This document shows, piece by piece, positions 22,399 to 33,373 of a stretch of 64,000 nt of DNA (position 1 is its first letter; every line of letters starts with the position of its first letter). The notes under the pieces are model-generated. The model searched no databases. It was not told the origin of the DNA and saw only the letters and a list, made by a program, of their open reading frames with translations. The stretch lies in NCBI GenBank assembly GCA_949987705.1, contig OX465281.1, forward strand, positions 173,242,516-173,306,515, given 5' to 3'. The stretch comes from Thereva unica (Eukaryota > Arthropoda > Insecta > Diptera > Therevidae). The position numbers and the translations under genes are program-made.

Positions 22399-22538
22399 AG
22401 CTGGAGATGTTACAGCTTCCCCATGTTGTGTAGGGCTTCGGGCACGATATGAGCGGCAGAAAAATTGAGAGAGTCACTCGCCGCTCATATCATGACCATG
22501 GCCTAACACAACATGGGGAAGCTGTAATATCTCCAGCT
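22399..22538. repeat. Long hairpin (about 58-bp arms)
   Basis: AGCTGGAGATGTTACAGCTT at 22399 is repeated inverted, with one or two changes, at about 22519-22538. Inner arms continue through CCCCATGTTGTGTAGG / CCTAACACAACATGGGG and GATATGAGCGGC / GCCGCTCATATC. The loop is about 20 nt. It could be a tiny foldback element or a hairpin RNA source. Confidence 0.8.
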
Positions 22539-22617
22539 TTAGTGTTTCCAGAGGAGGAAATATACATATTAAGATTTTTCTTGTGATTAATCTTGATATA
22601 TTTAATTTTTTTTTAGG

Positions 22618-23070
22618 AAGTTGTCTATTTGGTCAAGGGAAGCAGTGCTTCCTTTGCTTCCAAAGAGGAACCGCCACTGCTCCACAAGTCCACCCAATTA
22701 CTCTGCTTATGCAAAGGACATTGACATCATTGGAAGAACAACAACAGCTGTAGAAGAAGCTTTCACTCAGATTGAGCAGGCGGCAGGAAATCTGGGACTG
22801 CACTTTATCAAAAGCAAAACAAAGTAAATAGTGGCCTCGTCTTCAAGAAAAACTAACATTGGTCCCACAATCAAGGTAGAGGAACACGAGTATGAAGTGG
22901 AAAAATCACCGAAGGATGGATGGCCAGGACGCTCAGAGCTTAAGGATGCCAAACTGGATGGCATAGGGTCAGAAACGGGACAGGTAGAGAAAACAGTTGC
23001 GAGAGGCCAGGACCAGATCACGGTTGTAGTTAAAGAAGAAGAAGAAGGTTTACGAAAGGATTCAGTGTGA
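22618..23070 (+). pseudogene. LINE reverse transcriptase relic (YAKD in place of YADD)
   Basis: The frame 22621-22827 reads PPNYSAYAKDIDIIGRTTTA then FTQIEQAAGNLGLHFIKSKT. This is the RT catalytic segment (YADDIDIIGR...LGLxIxxxKTK) with the second position of the DD box changed to Lys. It continues through a stop at 22825 into SSRKTNIGPTIKVEEHEYEV. A deletion then joins it to a C-terminal piece ending VARGQDQITVVVKEEEEG, similar to the ARDRxxWRxLVxEA tail of such ORFs. Strongly truncated and inactive. Related degraded RT pieces lie at 24900-25030 and 38150-39230. Confidence 0.7.
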
Positions 23071-23199
23071 ATACTTAAGATTCATGCTATGCAACGAACT
23101 CTATTGTCAATTTTTTTTTAAAAGCTCAATAAAATACTATTATTCAAAACCGCGAAAAAGTTGGCTGTCGAGTGATGATATTCTAGTACTGGGACAAAA

Positions 23200-24045
23200 T
23201 TTCGGGTTATTTAAAACCTTTTAGAGCTTTTGTTAAAGCGACAGAGGTCATGAACCCCAGTTTTTTACACCTCACTAAATCCATCAAAGGAATGTGAGCC
23301 AAGAAAAGTCCCTAATTTTCTAGGCATGTACAGAGAATCATCTGGGGAAACAGATTCTCCTCATCCTCATTGCTACAACTTCTACATAAGTCGTTATGGG
23401 TAAGTCCCAAGCATTCAGCGTTAGGGTCAAAGGTACAGTGACCGGTCAGCACCTTCACTTCATAGCTTATCTTTTTTTTTCAGCTGAACAAGAGATTTTA
23501 AAGGCTTTGCGTCCAAGGTAGACGATATTGTATGAAGAGTGCGGCACACTGTTACTGTGGTCCATCTCAGCCCGGCTTGAACTAACCTGATTTTTCTCAA
23601 AGCCAGTTTATAGGTGGCTAAGAACATTCCCATCTGGATTAACTGGGGTGTCATTTTCAATTCGGTTCCTTGTCTAGCATGCTCATCTGCCCTACAATTT
23701 CCCCTAATTCCTGTGTGTCCAAGAGCATAACACAGAGTTATATAAAACTGAGTGGCAGTCTCACATACATATCTGCGGCAGTTCAGAAAATTCGTGGATC
23801 TTGCAAAGACAGAATTAAGAGCCTTGAGGGCCGCCTGGCTATCCGATAGAATACATATATTCCTATGAGATTTATTATTTAACTTAAGCTGTTCGGGAAC
23901 CAATTCGCAGTGACTTCTGCCTGGAAGAAGCTGCAATGGTCGGGTTGACTAAGAGAGGTATCTATATTCAATGTCTCGGAAAAGATACCACAACCTACGC
24001 TGCTCCCAAATTTTGAGTCTTCTGTATAGATACATAATGACCCGG
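23200..24045 (-). pseudogene. LINE 3' coding relic: RNase H domain and Cys/His C-terminus
   Basis: Reading leftward from 24045: LCIYTEDSKFGSSVGCG (RNase H start, normally TDGSK), then RNICILSDSQAALKALNSVF, then CYALGHTGIRGNCRADEHAR, giving the D...D...GHxGIxGNxxAD pattern of R1/I-type RNase H. It continues to a stop at 23460, and beyond it another frame shows GLTHNDLCRSCSNEDEE, the Cys-rich end typical of these LINEs. The RT part is not recognisable upstream. Inactive fragment. Confidence 0.75.
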
Positions 24046-24759
24046 TCGGATAACAGCAGGTTGTCCGCAGCGGTGGCGAAACTCATAAGGATGGATGAGT
24101 GACCATATGCATACGGAGTCTATCCAAGTCCCGGCGGCCGTCCAAGGGCGTTTTTATACGGTTCGCTCCCCGGAACGGGAGGACAAAGAGAGCAGAGGGG
24201 ATGATGAGAGGTACTACCCCACTGCTCCCTTCATCAACCAAGTTCGAGAGAAGCGTTCCTGGTAACGAACGGTCTAAACAGTCAAATAAATGTCCAAAGC
24301 GCAGCTGTTGGGGTGCTTCTCATTGCATCACAAAAACACAGCTCAACTGTTCTTTAGATCCTTTTCAGTATCTTACAATGCGTGACCTTCTGTAATGCAG
24401 TTCTTCATACCGATATACCATGCATAAGTATAGGTCTGATAACGGACGATGAGAGGCTTAAGGTCCCAATTCATGTCGATCGTTCTTTGGCATAGGAAGA
24501 GAGGTGTTTTTACCTTATTGGCCTTTCTCTAGTAGATTCGTATTCCTTGTTAGTTTCCTATCGAGAAGGGTGGACTTTAAATAAATTTAAAAAAAGCAAA
24601 TAGCAAATAAATTATTCAAAATGTTATAAAATCTTGCATAGCTTCTTCGTCCATTTTTACTTAAAAGTTGTAAACTGTCAATGTGTGAATGCCAAATATG
24701 TGAATTGATATATTGGCATATTTGGCGAGGAAAATGAGCTAACTTCGAAATTGTATCTT
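24046..24759. other. Unassigned sequence between LINE relics
   Basis: Short ORFs only (for example 24099-24395 plus strand). It may be the RT part of the RNase H-bearing LINE decayed beyond recognition. Confidence 0.3.
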
Positions 24760-25030
24760 GGAGCAAGGCCTAAGACGAGCTGGCCATGTAATCAGAATTA
24801 CAACCGTGTCCCAAAACGGCTCAAGGCGGCAAAAATTTTGAGAGAGGCCAGGAGCCAGCCCCATGAGGAAAGACTCTGACGGCTGATGCAGAGTCCACGG
24901 TATACACAAACACCGTGAGCAGAGGCAATGTTCAACGTCCGAAACTGGAGACATGTTCCAAGGGACCTTCAAACTTGGAGAAGTGTCCTAAAGGAGGCCA
25001 AGACTTGCTTTGGGCTGCATTGCTATTGGA
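24760..25030 (+). pseudogene. LINE ORF2 C-terminal relic
   Basis: The end of the segment reads NVRNWRHVPRDLQTWRSVLK then EAKTCFGLH. This fits the tail of non-LTR ORF2 proteins (...NWRxxAxDRxxWRxxVxEAKxxxG). The upstream part is too degraded to follow in one frame. It is a second copy of the kind of tail seen at 22980-23050. Confidence 0.5.
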
Positions 25031-25459
25031 AGAACTTCAAGGGTGGTATATTAGCCGTGTTTTTTAATGAACTATATAGTTCTTCCCCATACAAATCTCA
25101 AAACCCAGGTTTTATCTGGGTTTCTACCGAGGTTTTGGGAAATTTCTTAATTTGCATATTGCATACTTTCGGGGGTTGTCATGTTGCATACTTTACTTTC
25201 GGGGGTTGGCATGTTCGGAAAGACGTAATTTAAAAATAAAAACAACAGGAAAGTGATGAGGGCAAATTTATAACAAATAATTGATTTTTTAGAAACATAT
25301 TTATTATTTTCTAGCGAGGATTTCGTGTAACAGTGCAAAAACTAACACTTAACTTCCGTTTAATTTTGAAATTTTTAAGCATCGAAGTAGGCGCTACATG
25401 AAATTTCCCTTGTATCGTTTTTTAATGAACTCGATGAAAGAACTATACATAGTTCATTA

Positions 25460-25838
25460 AAAAAAAATAAATGGTTAAAAATTTTTTTTAAAAAAAATTC
25501 TTTTCATTAACTAAAAAATGTACGCGCGAAAGCGTGAAATTTCAATTTTAATGAAAAAGTTAATTAAAAGAATGGCTCATTTTTCATCAAAAATTGAAAA
25601 TATAACTGTAAATCGCGTGAGATTTACAATAACCCTCAATTTTTTGCTTTGTTAATTTCAAATTCTAACAAAATTTTTTGATGAAAAATGCGCCATTCTT
25701 TTACTTAACTTTTTCATTAAAGTTGAAATTTCACGCTTTCTTTAAAATATTTTTTATTTTTTACTTTTCAGTACATTTTTTAGTTAATGAAAAGAATTTT
25801 TTTTAAAAAAATTGTTTAACCATTTATTTTATTTTCTA
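25460..25838. repeat. AT-rich foldback element (about 130-160-bp arms)
   Basis: AAATAAATGGTTAAA...TTCTTTTCATTAACTAAAAAATGTAC at 25466-25530, and GCGTGAAATTTCAATTTTAATG...GAATGGCTCATTTTTCATC to about 25590, recur inverted between about 25680 and 25835. A smaller inverted GAACTATATAGTTC/GAACTATACATAGTTC motif lies just outside (25070 and 25440). No ORF or TSD is clear. Confidence 0.75.
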
Positions 25839-25914
25839 CTTTTTAGTTTATTATATGTATTCCGCCATTTTATGATGGCAATTCTATTAGCTTTAAAAGT
25901 ACGTCACACAGTTT

Positions 25915-26790
25915 ACTGTATTCATTTGATACCCATGTCGTGGGCTCGGTGGAACATAATTGCAAAAACGGCCGCCATCTCGGAACCGTCTTCTTGATTT
26001 TTTTACAAAAAGGTCAGATTGCATTTAGTACTTATACATGATGAGTTGAACTCAAGTTGAACCCAACTCTAACTACATGTAAACGGGAGTCGAGTTGGGT
26101 TAAGGTTGACTGAACTCGACTCAGCTCTGCTACCTGGGTTTAGTTGAAATTATGCATACGGACATGAGTTCAGTATTTGAGTAGTTGAATTTAGTTGACA
26201 GCAGCATCTCTGTGTTTACTTGTGATTTTTTGTAACGTGTATTGCTTCTTTATTATCAACTCACCCTTAACTCAACTATTCATCTCATCATTCATACACA
26301 TTAACCACCCGAACTACGAGTGTGTGCAAAATTGGAAGTTGATCGGTTATATTTTCTACTTTTTAGTCTATTATAAGCTTTCCGCAATTTAGTGTTGGCC
26401 GCCATTTTGAATTTGGAATGACGCCACATAGCTTATTGTGTTCTACCTGTCATATCCTTTCATTTGATACCCATGTCAGAGGGCCGCGGAACACAATTTC
26501 AAAAATCGGGCGCCATTTTGGAACCGCCATCTTGATATTTTACAAAATGGCCAGATTGCATTGTCATCCAAACTAAACGTGCATGCAAAATTTCAGCTCT
26601 ATCCGAAACCGGGAAGTGGGTCAAATTTAACTTCCAAGATTTGACGACAAACAGTGTAAGTGTTGGCCGCCATTTTGAATTTGGAATGACGCCACATAGC
26701 TTATTGTGTTCTACCTGTCATATCCTTTCATTTGATACCCATGTCAGAGGGCCGCGGAGCACAATTTCAAAAATCGAATTTAAAAACACG
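25915..26790 (+). repeat. Diverged copies of the 11.7-kb satellite family, including a 268-bp direct repeat
   Basis: TTTCATTTGATACCCATGTC with flanking GCCGCCAT motifs occurs at about 25920, 26458 and 26726. The last two lie in a near-identical block starting TGTTGGCCGCCATTTTGAAT at 26393 and 26661, giving a 268-bp period. Confidence 0.8.
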
Positions 26791-27779
26791 GCTTTTGGCT
26801 AATACCATGTTCGCACTGAGCCGAAATTAGGTGATTTTGGAAAGTGATTTCGAAATTATGTAGAACCGTTCGCACTGGATTGAAATGATTTCGTTTGACA
26901 GTTTTTTCTAGCACTACTCATGTCTTCGTTTTTTTCTGCCCGAATTTCACTAGCAATTCCTTTTATAACAAAGCCCATAGCTTATTTATTTTATATGGTT
27001 TTTAAATCAAAATTGTGTTATTAAAATGTTTCAAACTGACAAGTTCACCCAGGGAGACTATACAAGGAGATATAACTCCGTGTTGTCACTTTTCGTTTGA
27101 TTAATGAGGGCGCCACAGCAGGGCCGTCTTTAAGGCAGGGCACACCGGGCCCGGGCCCAAGGCCTCCTGCAAAATGGGGGCCTCTTCGTAGAAAATCGAT
27201 CCTAATTTAATCGAGTTTTTCTTACATCTACATTGTTCAAATGTGACATACTGAATCTTTGGCCCTTTAGTTTATGAATTTTCGACCAAAAACAAGGGAG
27301 TTATAAAGATTTTAGTCGAGCGTCAATGTAAATTTTAAGATATTATGAGCTATTCGTGCGGAAATCTGGATATATCAATTATAACTCATTATCTCCCAAA
27401 CGAAGCAATTTTCGAAAAAACAAGTAAAGACGTTTTTGGTGAAGTTTTTTACGCTCTACACGTTGTTCCTGAACATTATATCGAAATTATCAACCACTTC
27501 CACGTTATTGGTGGAATATCAATTTTCCAAGTTTTCCCGAGAATTTTTACCACTTTCCGCGGGCGGAACAATTTTTGACGTGACAACGTCTATTAAAACG
27601 ATGAACGCCGGCTGCATGCACGAAAAATGATGACTCATTGTCCCGTTATGTCCCGTAGTAATTTTAAAAATTTGATTGTAGTAATCTTAAAAATTTGATT
27701 AAAATTGTCAATATTTAATTAAATTAAATTTGTCAAATTGTCAACAATAAGCAAAGCAAGCCAAACACTCTGTCTCCTA

Positions 27780-28876
27780 ACTGGAGAAAGTGTATAAGAA
27801 AATAGTGAACATTACACTGACGAAAACTGTGAAATGCAAACGAAAACAGTTTCCTTGCGTTCCTGCTTGTGCTATTACCATTCACAAATCGCAAGGTGGG
27901 ACGTTTACTGTTATTGTTTATAAAAACTCCTCGGAGCAACCACAAAATTTGGTGTACGTCGCGCTGAGTCGGGTAACGAATATAGACGGCTTGCACATCA
28001 TCACGGAAAAATATGCGCCTTTTATCTTCAAACACGGGCGGGATGGGAACAACTCACAGACTACTCGAGATTTCCGTAACGAATACATTTGACTCCGTTG
28101 ACACTTCGAAAGCAGTGAAATTTTGTGATGACGGTAACAACGCTGGGCAAACTGTAGTGACAAACCTTAATGTTCAGAGTTTGTCTGCGCAATTCGCCGA
28201 TATTGAAACGGATCCCGTGATACCAAGATCGGATTATTTGGTATTGACTGAAACGTGGATGCGTGACAATTTTGATCCAGTTCCAATCAATAATTATGAA
28301 TGTATAACCAGGCAGAATAATCGATCGGATTCTGATACAAACGCAGCTGGTGGAGTGGCAATCTATCGAAAATTAACATCAACATCCACGTCCAAAGTTC
28401 TCCACGTTGAATTGTCGGACACAACTCGTCTCATCAGAAACACAGGCGAGGTCTGCTTGGCTGAAATTACATGCTTCACTGCTGATACAAAGTTTAAAAT
28501 TGTACTTGGCGCAGTGTATATTCATCCTGGAGCAAGTGTCTCAAACATTAGTGTATTGCTGCACCAAGCACTCTTTCCGTACGTGCATAACAGGCAGTAT
28601 GTGCATCCGATCATGCAAGTTGATACCAATGTACCAATTCTTCTTTGTGGCGACTTCAACACAAACGTGAAAAATGATGATACATTCCTCAAATTAATGA
28701 AGGATATGTACAATCTCGAATGCACATTAGATGTTACTAAGTCAACAACGCTGAGAGGAACAACCCTCGATTTGACTTTTTCAAGGCACATTACCCTTGA
28801 AACACTCCCATTCATTTCATACTTTTCCTATCATCGACCTATCCTTAACAGAATAACACAGATTGCAAGAAGTTAA
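27780..28876 (+). pseudogene. Helentron fragment: PIF1-type helicase C-terminus joined to AP-endonuclease-like domain
   Basis: The first frame (27790-28092) contains PACAITIHKSQGGTF and LVYVALSRVTNIDGLHI, the last helicase motifs of Helitron-type PIF1 helicases. At about 28030-28100 the frame shifts. The second frame (28013-28876) has VVTNLNVQSLSAQFADIE, DYLVLTETWM, GGVAIYRK, ILLCGDFNTN and TTLRGTTLDLTFS, i.e. the N, E, DFN and (S)xxD segments of the exonuclease/endonuclease/phosphatase fold. The final catalytic SDH-type motif appears as SYHRP. A helicase followed by such an endonuclease is the hallmark of Helentrons (Helitron2). The Rep part and most of the helicase are missing. It sits wholly within the hAT-like element. 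Confidence 0.82.
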
Positions 28877-28929
28877 ATATCAGGCATGTATAAAAGCTGT
28901 AAATGAATTTGTTACTACACATTGTTACT

Positions 28930-29170
28930 TGTAAATAATCTGTTCATTAAAGTAAAAACATATTTGAATTCATTAGTGCAAATAAAAGCTAATTTATCAA
29001 TCAAAATGAATATTTCATTTTACTCCTTTTTGTATCCATACAAAATAATGATAATTTAATATAACTGATTCAATTTTATTCATAAAAGTATGCAATCATT
29101 TCATCAATGTTTTCTCATGACTTTGTCACGTTAAACTATCGTCCGTAAACCCTCTTTACAGACAACAAAT
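28930..29170 (+). repeat. Helentron 3' non-coding end, copy 1
   Basis: The sequence from AACATATTTGAATTCATTAG to GTAAACCCTCTTTACAGACA is also present at 50710-50945 with a few differences. In this copy it directly follows the endonuclease stop codon, so it is probably the 3' region of the Helentron. Confidence 0.75.
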
Positions 29171-29623
29171 TTTTTTCTTAAAGTACTCTTCAAAAATTGC
29201 TCGTGTGCCAAAAATCATTTCTATTGGTTTTATGTCAGGTTTTAGTAAAATTTTTACTACAGCGTCTGGACTATTATTTTAAAGAAAAATCATAATGATC
29301 AATGTTAGAGTAGTTTTAAAAAAATTTCATGATTTTACGTTTCCTTAAGTGGGCCTACACTCTAAGTAGGCCCAGGGCCTTCAAACAATAAAAGACGGTC
29401 CTGCGCCACAGTCACATGTACCCCAAAAAACATGGCGGATTATATTCATCTGGTTCATGGCTAAGCTCTTTCACTATTAAAATGTTTTATGTTTACGCCT
29501 AACGTGAAAAATCAGCTTCTGCTTTTTCGTATTTAACCATTTTATGGATTTTCCAATGAATTTTTATTAATTCCTAATGATTTTGTTTGCATTTCGGCTG
29601 ACAATTTTGAAGAAATCTTAAAG

Positions 29624-30292
29624 AGAAATAAAATAATTTTTATTTTTGATTTTATTTATGTGGCATGGTCAAGTCCAACCCTTTTTACCGTTAGCACGTT
29701 ATGTCCTTCAAGTAAGGTCGCAATGTCTGCTAGTAAGTTTAGGGTAGTCTGGATGGTCCGTGAATAGATGTCGATGAACTTTGCGTTTGTTGGTTAGATG
29801 ATTTGGGCTCAACAACACCGACTGTGTGTTCTATTTATTAACGAGGGGGAGGTACGTAGTGGGCCGGGAATGGCCGAGTTGGCTAGTTTTGGGAAAAAAG
29901 GAGCGTATAATAAAAATGATAAAAGTGGGCTGCTACATTCCTACCGTGGATTGAAGGGTTTATAGAGGAGCAGAAGTGTGCTATCGCGAATGCACCTTCC
30001 TCGTTTTACACCTTGAACGGCCAGAAACAAAGCCATCAAATCACGAGATGTAAATTAATTTTACAGTTTTACAAAAGGCGTCGAATGTTCCACTTTTTCC
30101 GTTGCGCGTTTAACTCTACTCTCAAGTTTCTGCAAACATATACATATGTAGTTTTAAAGAGGGGCGGGGCAGTAATTTTCAAAGTAACAAATTTTAATAA
30201 AATGTAAAGCATTTAAAAAAAATTTTACCTATAACCCAAAGAAAATACTAACTAGTTGGGATGTGGGTTCGACCCTTTCGGTCCACACGATC
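29624..30292. other. Unassigned sequence
   Basis: No supported gene or repeat boundary. A possible G-rich segment at 29840-29960 has no ORF. Confidence 0.3.
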
Positions 30293-31537
30293 AACTTCCC
30301 AGTATGATGGATGTTGAATATTATGATTGGATATTTTAATAATAAATGAACAATAGGCAATATAGAATATATGCATAATACCGAGAATTTGTCACAATAG
30401 TTTATCAATATTTTCGCTAAAATGTCAAACTTAATGTGCGCACTTACAAGATTAGGACGACGAAAATGTATATAAAATTGATGTATTAATGTTTTTCGGC
30501 ACCTCAATGAAGTCGATATAGTTTTTAGTTCGCGCGGTATCGTGTAGGTACAAAAATCACTTAAGTCAGTTAAACCAAAAACCGCTGGACCGAATATTAT
30601 AAAAATATTTTCAGATTATATTGTCGCTAATACGCTTCGAACGGCACCTCAAGTAAGTCAATATCCTTCGTGGTTCGGGCCATATCGTGCAGGTACAAAA
30701 ATCACTTACGCCGCTTAAACAAAAAAACGGCTCGACCGAATTTTATGAAAATCTTTTCAGATCATATTTTGGTTAATACTCTTCGAACGGCACGTCAACT
30801 AAGTCGATATCTTTTATAGTTCGCGCGATATCGTGCAGGTACAAAAATCACTTAAGTCATTTAAACCAAAAAACCGCTGGACCGAATATTATAAAAATCT
30901 TTTCAGATTATATTGTCGCTAATACGCTTCGAACGGCACCTCAAGTAAGTCAATATCTTTCGTGGTTCGGGCGATATCGTGCAGGTACAAAAATCACTTA
31001 CGTCGCTCAAACAAAAAAACGGCTGGACCGAATTTCATGAAAATCTTTTCAGATCATATTTCGGTTAATACTCTTCGAACGGCACGTCAACTAAGCCCAT
31101 ATCTTTTATAGTTCGCGCGATATCGTGCAGGTACAAAAATCACTTAAGTCATTTAAACCAAAAAAACCGCTGGACCGAATATTATAAAAGTCTTTTCAGA
31201 TTATATTGTCGCTAATACGCTTCGAACGGCACCTCAAGTAAGTCAATATCTTTCGTGGTTCGGGCGATATCGTGCAGGTACAAAAATCACTTACGTCGCT
31301 CAAACAAAAAAACGGCTGGACCGAATTTCATGAAAAGCCGATATCAGTTTTGGTTCGCGCGATATCATGCAGGAAAAAATGACCACATCCGTATGCACAT
31401 ACACACACACACACACATACTTCCTCCCAATTTTTTGCTTAAAATGCTCCTGGGACCTTGAAAGATGAAAATACGTTGAAATTTTCGATTTCGATTTTCG
31501 GACCGATTACAATAACTTCCTATACTGGGAAGTTAAA
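30293..31537. mobile_element. Non-coding element with 146-bp tandem repeats, bounded by AACTTCCCAGTAT motifs
   Basis: The motif GTTCG(C/G)GC-ATATCGTGCAGGTAC recurs at about 30527, 30672, 30819, 30965, 31110 and 31257, about 146 bp apart. Two unit types alternate (TTCGCGCGATATCGTG versus TTCGGGCGATATCGTG; AATATTATAAAA versus AATTTCATGAAAA), giving a higher-order period near 292 bp. The right end is a short hairpin, AACTTCCTATACTGGGAAGTT (31512-31534). A fragment of the same family lies inverted at 48772-49200, starting AACTTCCCAGTATAGGGAAGTT. Tandem repeats next to a terminal hairpin are common in Helitron-like non-autonomous elements, but that assignment is tentative. Confidence 0.7.
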
Positions 31538-32540
31538 AATAGATATTGTAGATTTGGTGTTAAATGGCGGGTCTACACAAGAGGCTTTTGTCCGTCCTAC
31601 TTTGATGTTTGAATGAAACAGCCGACGGAATGGACAATGTCGACGGAATGTTTATTCGTACATTTCCAGCGGCGGTGATATTGAATACCATGAAAGTCTT
31701 TCAATGTTCAGCTAATTTATACATACTAGAGTTTTCTATTCTAGATTTTTCTTCGTCTGTGCTTTCTAGTACTAACACCATGCTCTCTTTTTAAAGCTGC
31801 TTGTCCCAAGCATGCTTATAGCTACACAATATGTCTACATCTAGAAATTTCTTCTTTAATAATGTTGTTGCAACCGGAACATCAAGAACTCCAACTTGTT
31901 TGCAATATTTTTGTCATCACAAAACAAGTAAAGTTTTGCAATCCCTCGACCAGGTCACTAATTATGGGGTTTTATGGCAGGCTTCCAGTTCAACAACGAT
32001 TCCAGATTGGTTTGCTTTTACTAATTTTAAGTGCTTTTACTTCCAATTGCATTATTTTCATTGACTTTTAAAATTTGATGCTATCAGAAGTAAGCGAGGG
32101 GGTTTTATGAAGTGGTGGTGTGGTGGGATATATACATGAGCATAATATACAAAAATTCTTAGAATTTTGAGTAGCTATTTACTAAATCACAACACCTCAG
32201 CAGGGGTAGGGGTTGTAAGGGAGGTTGACCTGAACGCGTTTCCTTTGGAATTAGCCGTTGGTCACCCTTTAAAAAGTTATTCAGAATTGATAATTTGTAA
32301 AAATTACTTTTTCCCAGTAATTTTTTTAAAAATAGGAGTTTAATAGGCAGTTATTTCAGCAACAACGTTGACTCGGGAATATAAGCGCCAAACACTCTCC
32401 CACCCCACCCTTTACCACATTCTTGGAGTAGAGCGCTACCCTTTTGTTGTTGCTTCCATAGCGGAGGACGATGGGGACTGATAAAAGAAACAATTACCCT
32501 TAATACAAACATTTAAAAAAATCTTTCCAAATCGGAACTG
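31538..32540. other. Unassigned sequence
   Basis: Short ORFs on both strands (for example 31831-32064) with no motif I recognise. Confidence 0.3.
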
Positions 32541-33209
32541 TGTAGTGAGATCAAGAATCCATGAAAATCTCACTAACAATAACATAAAATAATGTAGCAC
32601 ACAGCCGTGAAACAAAGTGGAACAAAGTAGAGCACTTGAACCCAAAAGTAAAAAATAATAATCGAAGACGCAGCAAAAAATACAACACAAGAGTAATTAA
32701 TTAAGTAACGAGCCACGGTCACCGCAACCAAAGAAACGTAAACAAAATAAATTACATCACGAATGCGCATATGACCGCAAGTGCACATATGACCGCAAGT
32801 GCACAGGTGACCGAAATAATTAAGTCGATTATTAAGTAACAGCATGAGAGCTATTTATGAAAGAATTGCTTTAACAAATAAGAAATTGGGAAAGGCCCGG
32901 AACAAGAACGCGTGAATGACATGATTATGAATGGAACAATTAGGTAGGGGAAAATTAGAGTAGCGTAGTGGTAAGTCTTCGATATAAATAAGGAAACTTA
33001 GAATTAAGAATCAGACGGTAATCGAGACTGTAATCAATACCAAGACCGAGAAGGCACTAACGGCAGTTCACTGCTGTAACGCTTTGGTGGTAAAATTTAA
33101 TAAAAATAAAATATAATAAAATCATAATCTTTAACTGATAGAATAAAGAAAATCAGTCTCAAAGTCTCAACGTGGGAAGCTGATAGAGAGATAAACCCCC
33201 ATCATTACA
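32541..33209 (+). mobile_element. Solo LTR, TSD ACTG
   Basis: This is a 669-bp block beginning TGTAGTGAG and ending CATCATTACA (TG...CA with an imperfect 8-bp terminal repeat TGTAGTGA/TCATTACA). It is flanked by ACTG at 32537-32540 and 33210-33213. Inside are a TATAAATAAGG box near 32981 and AATAAA signals near 33095-33145. A small triplication of CATATGACCGCAAGTGCA lies at 32767-32815. There is no internal retrotransposon region, so it is a solo LTR left by recombination. Superfamily unknown. Confidence 0.75.
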
Positions 33210-33373
33210 ACTGTTTCTTTCATTGATTCGACTACCTCCTTTTAGAAATATGAAGTAGAGTTTTAAACGAAAATTCAGATTTTTTTATTGTTTTATATTA
33301 TTGTAAATAAATATATTTAAATTTATATTTTGAAATAGTTAAACCAAACTAACGACTTAAATTTTCTCTATAA

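Larger units (their letters stand above)
27119..29403. mobile_element. hAT-like non-autonomous element, 8-bp TSD CGCCACAG, carrying a Helentron piece
   Basis: The element is 2285 bp. The left end is CAGGGCCGTCTTTAAGGCAG and the right end, read inward, is CAGGACCGTCTTTTATTGTT. The flanks are CGCCACAG at 27111-27118 and 29404-29411. The intact MITE at 37.2 kb shows the empty site (GGGCGCCACAGTCACATG). CAGGG-type ends with 8-bp TSD fit hAT. No hAT transposase is visible; instead the interior holds a Helentron helicase/endonuclease fragment (27780-29170). Confidence 0.85.
27053..29623 (+). mobile_element. MITE (GGAGACTATACAAGGAG family), split by hAT-like insertion, right end lost
   Basis: Positions 27053-27118 and 29404-29623 together match the intact family member at about 37145-37576 (ACTCCGTGTTGTCACTTTTC, CCCAAAAAACATGGCGGATT and more). 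The hAT-like element 27119-29403 sits between them. Homology to the intact copy stops at about 29623 before the right terminal repeat, so this copy is truncated. Confidence 0.85.
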
